DNA of 64,000 nt, taken from contig CM058230.1 in the NCBI GenBank assembly GCA_030180135.1, forward strand, positions 98,944,439 through 99,008,438. Reading direction: 5' to 3'. The stretch is from Orychophragmus violaceus. Taxonomy: Eukaryota; Streptophyta; Magnoliopsida; Brassicales; Brassicaceae. The stretch's first letter is position 1. The number at the start of each line of letters is the position of its first letter. The notes beneath the pieces are model-generated. The model saw nothing but the letters and a program-made list of their open reading frames with translations, searched no databases and had not been told where the DNA came from. A program made the translations under genes and the position numbers. Positions 21,781 to 31,073 of this stretch are shown in pieces.

Positions 21781-22182
21781 AGACGGCGGCGAAGATCGAA
21801 GTACGGTGAAGTTAACGACGATATCGGGTATCCATGATGAGAGAGAGAGAGAGAGGAGAGGAGATGAGATATTAGGTTTAGACCATCTCCAATGTATTAT
21901 TCTATTTTTATCTCTGAAATAGAGGAACTCTATAATAGAGGTGGGTTTTGCTCCAATGTATTCCTCTATATTTTTCTCTAAAAAGAAATATTCTCTCTAA
22001 TATTTTTTTCTATTTTACTAATTATATTTTTATTTATCAAAGTTGCAATTTAACCCTATTTATTTTAATTTTATAAAATTATAATATTATTTGAATGAAA
22101 TATGTACTATATAAAAAATTATATTACATCTTATAAAAAATATAAAACATATTAAATTTTTGTTTAACCATTAATTAATATA
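21781..22182. repeat. Left part of an old CTCTATTTTAGAG-rich MITE-like element
   Basis: From 21888 the sequence ACCATCTCCAATGTATT is followed by repeated CTCTAT/ATAGAGG words. Inversely oriented, similar words occur at 30150-30240 and 30491-30545. The two parts were probably one palindromic AT-rich element before the Helitron and MULE entered. A (GA)n stretch lies at 21838-21860. Confidence 0.45.
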
Positions 22183-23911
22183 CTAGATTCTGATCCGCGC
22201 TATTAGCGCGAAAAATCTTTCTTTTAATAAAACATATTGTTAGTAAAACATTTTTATGTTTTTTTTTCAAAATTTATATGTATATGTACACATTCTCATA
22301 TAATATATGTCTATGCATTCATGTTTTAGTGATAGGTTCATAATGGTTCTATTAAAATATATTTTTCCGGTAAAAATGTTTTAGATCTATATAAAAGGTG
22401 CTAGAGTTATGGTCAGATTTTCAAGCCATTTCCATTTGGATCCATGTTAGTTTGTTCTTAATATTAAGAATCTTTAAATATCCGAAAATCGAGTCTACTT
22501 GGGTTGGAGTATTACCCGAACACATGAAAAATATCTAAAATTCAAAAATACATGAAAGCCTAAAAATACTAAAATCCGTGAAAATATCTGTAAACTATAA
22601 TATAACTGAAATATATAAAAATATATTTAAAATTTTGAAAACTAAAAAAAAATTCAAAATACTAAAATAATACCCGAAACTCAAAAATAAATTATATATT
22701 TAATATTTTGGGCCATTTGGATATTCGAACGGATCTCCGGTAGGAACTAAAACCGATCTAGACCCGTTGATGAATGTAAATTATTATTTTACCTTGAACT
22801 TTTAAATTATAAATATATTCAGTTAAAATTTTAATTTTAATTTCAATAGTTTGATTTATTAAATCTACACAAATAATAATAGTTATATTTAACAAAAAAA
22901 AATCGAATATATGAATCTTATATTAAAAGTTCAGATATTACTAATAATGTAGCTGGGAAGTGGGTCAAACCCGCTCGTTTGATCCACCTGCTACGAACTG
23001 TTTTCGATCAACAAAACCCGTCTAGCATAACTCGTGAAAGAAAGACATTATATATACACAAGTCTCAGCTAAATTTGCAGGTTATTCGTCAGATCTAAAA
23101 ATATTGTTTAACAGTCAAAACATTGTATATGTTTTAATTATTCAATAATATAAATTAAATACTATATAAATAAATAAATAAATTATTTTATTAATATATA
23201 TAATTACTTAATATTTCTGTTGATATAGAGAAAGCTATATATTAAAAATGGTTTACTTTAAAGTGGAAACTTTTTTCATTCTGGGAATATAATCATATTT
23301 AATTAATACAACAAATGTATGTAAAATATAATTTGGTATATAAATATGTAAATCCCATTTATGATATTAATATTTTTAAATATTGACTAATATAATAATT
23401 ATTTATTAATTAATCTAAATTTTTTTATGTAAAAATATATTTGATTTATTAATATGTAAATATCATTTATGATATTAAAATTTTGAATATTAACTAACTA
23501 AAACTTTATGAAATTGAATATAGTAATTGATATCTTAAATAATTTTTGATTTCAGTTATGTTATTAATAATTTATTTTTGCAAGATTAAATATTTTCTAA
23601 AAATAAATAGTATTTATTAATATTATTAGTTAATTTCGAATTAATTAATTTCTAAAAATAAATATATAATGGTTAACCAAAATATCTTAACTATAAATAT
23701 TTTTTTGAAATAATTTGGCATTTAGTTTAAAAAGATTTATTTATAAGATTTGCTTACCAAAGTTAAATGGCAATAAACAACTTTCCTTTTAAATAGTATT
23801 TTCAATATTATTTAGTTATAAAATTAAGAAAAAAAATAAATGGCATTGCTTGTAAATAAACTAAAAAGAGTGGGTAGTTTCTATTTTGTACTTCTTCTTT
23901 AATAGTATAGA
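22183..23911 (-). mobile_element. Non-autonomous Helitron (reverse orientation)
   Basis: Read on the minus strand it starts TCTATACTATTAAAG (23911 downward) after an A. It ends with a CGCGCT-AAT-AGCGCG hairpin, GGATCAGAATCTAG (to 22183) and a host T. The first 14 bases are identical to the Helitron at 19943. The interior of about 1.7 kb is AT-rich and encodes no Rep/helicase, so it depends on an autonomous partner. Confidence 0.85.
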
Positions 23912-23951
23912 TTTTTCTAAGTATAAACATTTGCTTCGGATTTTGGTTATT

Positions 23952-24006
23952 GAGAAATTTGCCAAATTGGGTCAAAAAAAGGAAATTTGTCCCTTTAGTA
24001 TTTTTT
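23952..24006 (+). repeat. Left TIR of the MULE
   Basis: It begins GAGAAATTTGCCAAATTGGG and pairs with 29649-29703 on the reverse strand. Confidence 0.9.
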
Positions 24007-24615
24007 CAATATTTACTCATTTTTGACTTAAGTACCCTTATATATTATTGATAAGTATATAAATTTAATATTTATAAAACACGAAAATATTAAAAATAAG
24101 ATAAATGTATATAAACACCAATGAAAAATTAATATTTTTTTTTGGGTTAAAATTCGTGTTAGGAAAAAAAGATAAATAGTCGATCTACGATATGCAGAAC
24201 ACACATTCTGCATTATTCTACGATTTCCAATATGATCTACCTTTGGTGGAATTTGTAATCTTTCAATTATACTTTGATCTACCATCCGTAGAAAACATAG
24301 TCTACGATTTTCTCTTCCTTCTGCTAACCGTCACATTTGATAGAATATGTATTCTACTAATTCTTCTACATTCTGCCGTCTGCAGAATATACAATCTACC
24401 ACTTCCACTGTAGTCTGCATGTGGTGGAATGTACATTCTGCCTAGGTTGTTACAAAAAATCTAAGAAAATATTTGCATATATTTGAATATCTTTGATCAT
24501 GATTATACTTCTATTTTCGAAACTTGGTTGATATTTTCGAAAATCTATGTAATTTCTTGCTCATCCTCTTCAAATCCCTTTGTCAATTCGTTTTGCTTTT
24601 TTTTGATTGATCACA

Positions 24616-26819
24616 ATGTTCCATATCTATGCTACTTGTGGTGTTTGGATTTCGTGTGCTAGCAAAGGGTGGAGATTCATTATTGATGAACAAAAAGGAG
24701 GCAGGATGCTCGCTGTGGATTCCAACACATCCCTTGATGAGCTGAAGAACATGGTTTCTGAAGACTATGAAATCGAACAAAGCATCGGTGATATCGAGTT
24801 TAGTTATTTACCTAACGATTTGAACAATACGAACTTTCCACCGGTTATTATCGCCAATGATCGTCAGCTGACAAATTTTGTTGTATACATGAAAAAGACA
24901 ACATCGACACAGCTGCGTGTGACTTTCAAAGCTATGATGGGAATCGAAAACAACGGGCCATTTAATTCACCAAACGAAAAAAAAAAGTCTTGCAACACAA
25001 TCTTCACAGTTCTCCTGCTACTTGTGAAGCTATTGATGAAGAACGGTCTGCTAAAAAGGAAGACATCAAGAATGAAATTCGTTTTTCTTTGGGGGATGTA
25101 AAGAAACATCAACATTTTATAAGCAAGAACGTGTTGAAGGCAAAACTGGAGATTTGTGCAATGAAGTATAATTTTGATTTTAAGGTGGTAAAATCTGATA
25201 CGAAGATTTGGTCGGTAAGGTGCGCGGATAATCTATGCAACTGGAGTTTTCGGGCTCAATGTTTGGAAGGCTCAAGATATTTCGTTATCAAGAAGCATGT
25301 CGCTGAACATATATGTGCTCCTTCTAGAAAAAGCAATTTTGGACGGACCCCTTCAGCGAAGACAATTGGGACTTTGTTTATGCATAAATATGATGGTATC
25401 AAGGAAGGGCCTAAACCGAATGATATCATTCAGATGATGCGTACTGAGCATGGATGTGAGATCAGTTATTCATTAGCATGGGATTATCGTGAGTATGCAG
25501 TCAACGCTGTTAGAGGTATACCCGAGGAAAGCTATGGTAAAATACCTAAATACTTGCACATGCTTAAGGAAGCAAATCCGGGTACACATTCGAGCTATGA
25601 AACTGATTGTCTTGGTAGATTCAAATATCTATTTATTGCTTTTGGTCAGTCTGTCAGAGGGTTCTACAATGCCATTCGTAGGGTCATCGTCGTTGATGGT
25701 ATGTTTTTGAAGAGTAAATACAAAGGAGTTCTACTGGTTGCTACAGCTGTAGACGGGAATTGTAATTTGTATCCACTTGCATTTGGAGTAGTTGACTCGG
25801 AAAACCACAGTTCATGGGAGTGGTTTTTTAGCCAGCTTAAAGTTGTTATCGCGGACGAAGATGGTTTGGCTTTTGTGACGGACAAAAACGAGTCGATCAT
25901 CATAGGTCTTAGGACAGTGTATCCACAAGCTAAGCATGGAATTTGTATTCATCATCTGTTGAATAATGTGGTAAAACATTTCAAAGGAAAGGGTCTACTT
26001 GGCTTGATTGTGAAGGCTTCAAAAGCATATAGGTTTGCAGATTTCGAAAGGAGGTTTGCTGATATATGCAACATAAGTCCCAGCATTGGCAAATATCTAG
26101 TGGACGCTGATGTTAAAAAATGGGCTCGATGTGGTTTTCCTAGTTTCAGGTACGATGTGAGGACTAATAACCCGGCAGAGTCGATGAATTCTGCATTGAG
26201 ATCACCTAGAGAGTTTCCTGTTATTCCTTTGTTGGACAACATAAGAGAAATGGTTACTCGTTGGTTTCACGATCGAAGATTGTTAAGCTCCAAGCGTGTA
26301 CATCCTTTAACCATTGATGTGGAGAAAAAGATCGACAGAAGGATAGAGAAGGGTAAAACTTTCAGCGTTCACCCAATCATCGGGGAAAGATTTCTTGTTA
26401 GAGGGGATCAGAATGACTGCCTTGTTGACTTGGAAAGAAGAACATGTACGTGTCGAAAATATGATTTGTTAAAAATTCCCTGCAGACACGCTATCAAAGC
26501 TGGGTTCTCTGTGGGAAAGGAAGCACACTTGCTCACAGATGGAATGTATACAATTGTATCATGGAAGACAGCTTATGAGGAGAGCATTAATCCAATTGGT
26601 GTTCCTGAAGATGATTAGCATGTACCACATGATGTCCAAAACGCCAGAGTTCTACAGCCTGAAACCCGGAGAGCTGCTGGTAGGCGAAGAAAACGAATAT
26701 AAGAAACTGTTGAAGACAAGATACGATCATCGCAAGGATCACAAAGGTCTAAGAAAATCAAATGCAGCCGGTGTGGAAAACAAGGTCACAGCAGGGCAAC
26801 TTGTGACGTACCCATCTAG
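24616..26819 (+). CDS. MuDR-family MULE transposase (frameshifted, with two premature stops near the end)
   Basis: The enzyme cuts and moves the MULE. The frame opens at ATG 24616 (MFHIYATCGVW) with an N-terminal PB1-like region. At a run of ten A (24977-24986) it must shift -1 into the main frame, which is open to 26618 (about 540 residues). That part shows the MuDR DNA-binding region (AVRGIPEESY nearby), the MULE DDE core (VVDGMFLKSKYKG, VVDSENHSSWEWF, FVTDKNESI, CIHHLLNN) and a SWIM zinc finger (CTCRKYDLLKIPCRHAI). After TAG at 26616-26618 the same frame continues with a basic stretch, a second stop at 26700-26702, then a CCHC knuckle (CSRCGKQGHSRATC) and TAG at 26817-26819. Related transposases end with such a knuckle, so I read the first two stops as mutations. 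The catalytic core looks intact. Confidence 0.85.
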
Positions 26820-26974
26820 TCCATTGTTTTAATTTTAATTTTAGTGTTTGCAGTTTCTCAATCGTTGGTTCTCAGCTTTTTCGGTTTCTATGACAGTGTT
26901 ATGTAGGATTACTATTGTGTTTTATTTTAAAAACCATCTGAGAGCAAAATGGAGATCAAATCACAGGAGGTTTC

Positions 26975-27717
26975 TGTAACATCCCGGTTTGTGGTATATA
27001 AGGAAAGGCTTAAAAGAATTAATTTGGCTACCTACGTCACCAAGTGCATTTACCTTTTCCGGTCACTTGCCTGAAAGAACTCCAGAGTTAAGCGTGCTTG
27101 GGCTGGAGTAGTCCCAAGATGGGTGACCTTCCGGGAAGTGATTCGTAGTAGCATGTGTGTGAGGACAAAACACATGGGAAAAGGTCATGGGTGATTGTAG
27201 GGTCAGTAAATTAGTTGGTCGGGCCTACGAAAAATAACGCACCGACCGTCGGACAGGGGTGGGGCCCACGAGCCCGGAAGAGGGATGGGTGACTCACCGG
27301 TAGGGGCGGACGGGGCGTTAGAAAGTGGTATCAGAGCCGAATCCGAGGATGCGTGTGGAGTCAGTGAGGGCTCACACCATCAAGGATAACGATCCTGGTG
27401 CGCAACGAGGGCGTTGCGCTCTGTGAGAGTGGGTGAATTGTAACATCCCGGTTTGTGGTATATAAGGAAAGGCTTAAAAGAATTAATTTGGCTACCTACG
27501 TCACCAAGTGCATTTACCTTTTCCGGTCACTTGCCTGAAAGAACTCCAGAGTTAAGCGTGCTTGGGCTGGAGTAGTCCCAAGATGGGTGACCTTCCGATG
27601 GGAAAAGGTCATGGGTGATTGTAGGGTCAGTAAATTAGTTGGTCGGGCCTACGAAAAATAACGCACCGACCGTCGGACATAAGATGACTCACCGGTAGGG
27701 GCGGACGGGGCGTTAGA
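26975..27717 (+). mobile_element. Cassandra TRIM retrotransposon nested in the MULE
   Basis: Two LTRs beginning TGTAACATCCCGG (26975-27322, 348 bp; 27439-27717, 279 bp) flank a 116-bp non-coding core. The core starts with a methionine-tRNA primer site (TGGTATCAGAGC, 27326-27337) and ends with a purine-rich GAGAGTGGGTGAAT. GTTTC flanks the element on both sides (26970-26974 and 27718-27722). Each LTR holds 5S rRNA-derived sequence, the defining Cassandra feature. The 3' LTR lacks two internal segments of about 40 and 30 bases relative to the 5' LTR. It has no proteins of its own and relies on other retrotransposons. Confidence 0.93.
27061..27145 (+). other. 5S rRNA-derived segment in the Cassandra 5' LTR
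   Basis: GAGTTAAGCGTGCTTGGGC and AGATGGGTGACCTTCCGGGAAG closely follow the 3' half of plant 5S rRNA, including the internal control region. A second copy lies at about 27521-27600. It is not a functional 5S gene: the 5' half is diverged. Confidence 0.85.
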
Positions 27718-27851
27718 GTTTCTTTGGAAGTAGAAACCGAAAATGAAGATTTGAAAGAAGGAATGAACATATTAACACAAGTGAAAAATATATGAAAGAT
27801 GGAATAAACTGCTTCATAAGATCTTCATAACATGCCCATAAGATAGTAAGA

Positions 27852-28385
27852 TTACCATACCAAATACTTAGCTAGACCATACGACAACCCCATTACAACA
27901 AGAACAAAGCAAACGGCTACCACAACAAGCTTCAACTCAAGACCAAATACAACAGGCTTCTTCATTTGAAGGATTTTCTCAAACGTTGCCACTCGCTTTT
28001 CATTCTCTTCCAACATCTTCTTCACCAAATCGATTTCCTCATTTGCTTTACGAATCTCTTCACTCTCTTTTTCATTAGTTACCAATCTCTTTACTTTAAG
28101 AGAAAGCTCGGAAAAATCATTCTTAAGCGAAACTAAATCTTCTATTACTGTTGTAATCATCTGCCGACACATCAAGCTATGGACCAATCTACCCGAGAAA
28201 CCAAGGAAATTCTCATGAATCGCAAAAAAAAATTCAAAAACTGGGTCATGCTTCACTGTAGCAAACTCGCTTGGCATTGCTTCCCGCAACAAGTTCATAA
28301 GGGACATTTTGCAGCTGTTGTTGACCTGCTTCACTTGTGGTTCGTATCCAGACCTGAAAATCAGTTTGGGCAGCTCAGGATCCAT
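27852..28385 (-). CDS. Second MULE gene: DUF1985-like N-terminus, coiled coil, C-terminal membrane helix
   Basis: On the strand opposite the transposase, an ATG at 28385 opens a 177-residue frame. Residues ~1-75 (PKLIFRSGYEP, later FLGFSGRLVHSLMCRQM) resemble the start of DUF1985 proteins often found in Arabidopsis transposons (assigned from memory). About 75-145 is a charged heptad-like coiled coil (KRLVTNEKESEEIRKANEEI). About 150-172 is a strongly hydrophobic helix (VVVAVCFVLVVMGLSYGLA) near the C-terminus, as in a tail-anchored membrane protein. A TTTTCAG directly upstream of the ATG could be a splice acceptor for a 5' exon. Function is unknown. It may be a captured host gene or an element accessory protein. 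Confidence 0.6.
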   Translation of the reverse strand: MDPELPKLIFRSGYEPQVKQVNNSCKMSLMNLLREAMPSEFATVKHDPVFEFFFAIHENFLGFSGRLVHSLMCRQMITTVIEDLVSLKNDFSELSLKVKRLVTNEKESEEIRKANEEIDLVKKMLEENEKRVATFEKILQMKKPVVFGLELKLVVVAVCFVLVVMGLSYGLAKYLVW

Positions 28386-29648
28386 ATCTGAAAATATATA
28401 AAAGAGAGCAAAACCATCAACAAAGCACATTTTTTTGATCGCGGGTAACTAGCAATTTAACCAACAAGTAACTCTATAGTTCATAATTCAAACGCAATCA
28501 ACAATACTAATTTCTAACTATCGTTCTCTATTGTTACTGCTTGAGCTTGATACGAACATGCAGTGTCTAAACCTTGCTCCAGGACTAGACTTAGACCTAT
28601 ATAATAAAGATACAACATCATGGGACTTCTAATTCAGAAATATAAAAAGAAGAGAATCACTCTGAGATCACATACACTAAGAAAACAGAGAAATATGCTA
28701 AGCAATTTAGCCACTAAATGAACCAGAAATGTAACTTTCAATACACAATACACAACCAAACTAGTAAATTTGCATTGATCTATACAATAACATCAACAAT
28801 AATCAACTCGAGGAATCAAACTTTTATACATAACTTTCCAATATCAAACAAAACAAGACCCAATAAGGCACCAACTGATAATAGCATTGAAGTACCAAAT
28901 CAGACAAATGAGAAAAATTAACCGTATAGGACCCAGAGGACTCACCAAATCGGTACAATCGAACGCTTTTAAGTGGTCTGATAAGTCAATATACCACCTA
29001 AAAAAATCAACCAACCAACAACAGATGCATAAACTTTGGATCGGTGGATACTAGATTTCGATATGAAAGGAAGAAAGAAAAACATACCTGAGGTTTTGAC
29101 GATTTCAAATGGATAATTTACTGAAAATCAATTTGGAAATCTGATGACATCGACCTAGCAAATCAAGAAAAAATTTCCACACATCAATTTGGAGGCTATA
29201 GAATGTTTAGAACAAAACCCTAAGTGCTTTTCAGTTGCATGTGTAGAATGACTCACCAGGAAGCGTTTTGGAGCGGCGGTTGAAGTTCTGGGAGTGGATT
29301 TGAGTCGATTTAGTTGCTGCTCTGTTGAAGGAATCGGATTTTGTGTCTTGTTTCCATGGAGCTAGAGAGATTTGAGATGAGGACACAGAGAAAGATGACC
29401 AGAGGCGGTAGCGTCGAATCGGTGGAGCAGTTCGGGTGGATTCGACTCGGAAGGTGGATTTTGTGAACCGAGTACGGCGGAGCTAACAGATGTGGCGAGC
29501 TTGAAGAAAGAGTTACAGAAAAATAAAGGTGTTGGGGTTTTCGATGGAGCTTAGGGTGATTAAAATTAAATTAAAAACATTTAATATATTAAAGAAGGTT
29601 AAAAAGGGTTTAAAGAAAATAATTTCCTAATTAGACTTTATTTATATG
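28386..29648 (-). other. Upstream region of the second MULE gene
   Basis: Reading leftward from the right TIR, 29240-29540 is a GC-richer stretch resembling a transcribed leader. It is followed by AT-rich sequence with possible introns. No further exon could be fixed. Confidence 0.35.
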
Positions 29649-29703
29649 GAAAAATACTAAAGGGACAAATCTCTTTTTTTTGATCCAATTTGCCAAATTT
29701 CCC
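29649..29703 (-). repeat. Right TIR of the MULE
   Basis: It is the inverted counterpart of 23952-24006 and ends at the 9-bp duplication TTGGTTATT. Confidence 0.9.
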
Positions 29704-29712
29704 TTGGTTATT

Positions 29713-30232
29713 TCGGATATGAATAAAATGATATCGATCGTGTAATATTATATTTCAAATAGGATTCAGATTGGTACCAAATTGGATCTGGTGCAGATTC
29801 TATATTTTTATCTAAAAATAATCATATAAGATATATTCGGATACCCGTCGGATCTCAAATATTATCTGATCTGGCATCAAAATAAGAGTTTTTCAGATCG
29901 GTACCGATTCAGATCTTCAGATCCGGAAAAAATGTCTAGCCTTAATTTTTTCACAAATGACCAAATGATGTTTTCCTCAAAAAAATATATTTTGATTCTC
30001 AATATTTATTTTAAATATATAATAGTATTATTTATAATTTATTAATTATTATATTATTAGTTATTAAAAATATTAATATTTATTTATTTTAGTTATAAAC
30101 AAAAGTATTTAAAAATTAAAAGACTAATTTGTAAATTAAAAAATCCACCTCTATTATAGAGGAAAAAAATAGAGTTCCTCTATATATAGAGGAAAAAATA
30201 GAGATCTCTATTTTAGAGTAAGAAATAGAAGT
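29713..30232. repeat. Right part of the old CTCTATTTTAGAG-rich element and AT-rich spacer
   Basis: No gene is present. 29840-29930 is rich in GGATC/CAGATC words. From 30150 on there are repeated CTCTAT...ATAGAGG words in inverted arrangement to those at 21900-21990. Confidence 0.4.
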
Positions 30233-30490
30233 GGGTTGGAGTGAATTTTTTTTTTTTTTTTTTTTTTTAATAATCCAGGGAGGGTCCCAGACCGAGGTCC
30301 AGACTAATTTCCCTAGGCCCAGTCAGGCCGCAAGCCAGCTTCACCTGGGAGGGTTTTCCTGGGCCGTGCCCGCGTTATGAGCAGATGAGGCATTTTTTGT
30401 TTCCGCTTGGAGTCGAACCTGGATGGTGTTTGCTACCTCGGACCCTTCTACCACTTGGACTACCTTAACCGCTCGGGTTGGAATGAATTT
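30233..30490 (-). mobile_element. tRNA-derived SINE with 16-bp target duplication
   Basis: GGGTTGGAGTGAATTT (30233-30248) and GGGTTGGAATGAATTT (30475-30490) flank a minus-strand element of about 226 bp. Its 5' end has pol III promoter boxes: box A in AAGGTAGTCCAAGTGG and box B in GGTTCGACTCC. Its 3' end is a run of about 20 A (plus-strand T at 30249-30268). It inserted into the older MITE-like element. Confidence 0.88.
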
Positions 30491-30777
30491 GCTTCTAAAA
30501 TAGCATTTAGAGTCAAATATAGAGGTGATGTCCTTAGGAAACCCAAAATAATTTACTGCTACTAGTAAAAAACTAAAATAACTAACTAGATGGGTAAAAA
30601 AAGGTAAATAGATTAGTTTGTTTTTTACAAATTCAATTTAATTGGGTAATTCTAGTTAGTGTTTAATTGGAAGGAGAGTTAAGAGCGTAAAATCCAGGGA
30701 AAAAGTATTCTAAAACACATGGATGCTCTTTTGTGTAATAAAGACTCAAGCAAGTGCCTATGCACGTAAATAACTCC

Positions 30778-30888
30778 AAAGTATATACATAATATACAGT
30801 ATCAAACAATGCATGGGCTGTTAGAAAGTCTATTGAACTTATCTTGGTCAACTTAATACTTTTCTATATATATGACGTCACTCATGTC
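30778..30888 (+). promoter_or_regulatory. Core promoter of the GLIP-type gene
   Basis: GGTCAA (30846-30851, a W-box on the minus strand) lies upstream of TATATATA (30865-30872). TGACGTCA (30873-30880, a palindromic bZIP/TGA-factor site) directly abuts the TATA box. The start codon is about 200 bases downstream. W-box plus TGA-type sites suggest defence or hormone response. This is inference. Confidence 0.55.
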
Positions 30889-31073
30889 CATTTCATTTAA
30901 AAGTCGTGCATTTGAAAATTGTTTAGGCTTGAGAAGAACAACTTGAACACATTAACATTTTTTTCAAAAGGAAAAATGAAAATATTATATAAAAAATAAT
31001 GGAATAAAAAAATTTAGAAAACATATATAAGTATCACATACATACAGAGTAGCTATGTTTGTATAATAAAATT

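Larger units (their letters stand above)
23943..29712 (+). mobile_element. Mutator-like element (MULE) with TIRs and 9-bp target duplication
   Basis: TTGGTTATT is present at 23943-23951 and 29704-29712, the 9-bp duplication expected of Mutator. Inside it, 23952-24006 and 29649-29703 are ~55-bp inverted repeats with only a handful of mismatches (GAGAAATTTGCC versus GGGAAATTTGGC at the tips, and GTCCCTTTAGTATTTTT in both). The 5.75-kb element holds a MuDR-family transposase gene (+), a second gene on the opposite strand, and a later nested Cassandra TRIM. Confidence 0.92.

Noticed and set aside
24616..26819. A domesticated host FAR1/FHY3- or MUSTANG-like gene
   Set aside because: TIRs with a 9-bp duplication surround it and it has stops and a frameshift, so it is a transposon gene.
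27061..27145. A 5S rRNA gene
   Set aside because: Only the 3' half is similar and it sits inside a Cassandra LTR, so it is a derived retrotransposon segment.
30400..30474. A tRNA gene on the minus strand
   Set aside because: Box A and box B are present, but no acceptor-stem pairing is evident; the poly(A) tail and 16-bp duplication show it is a SINE.
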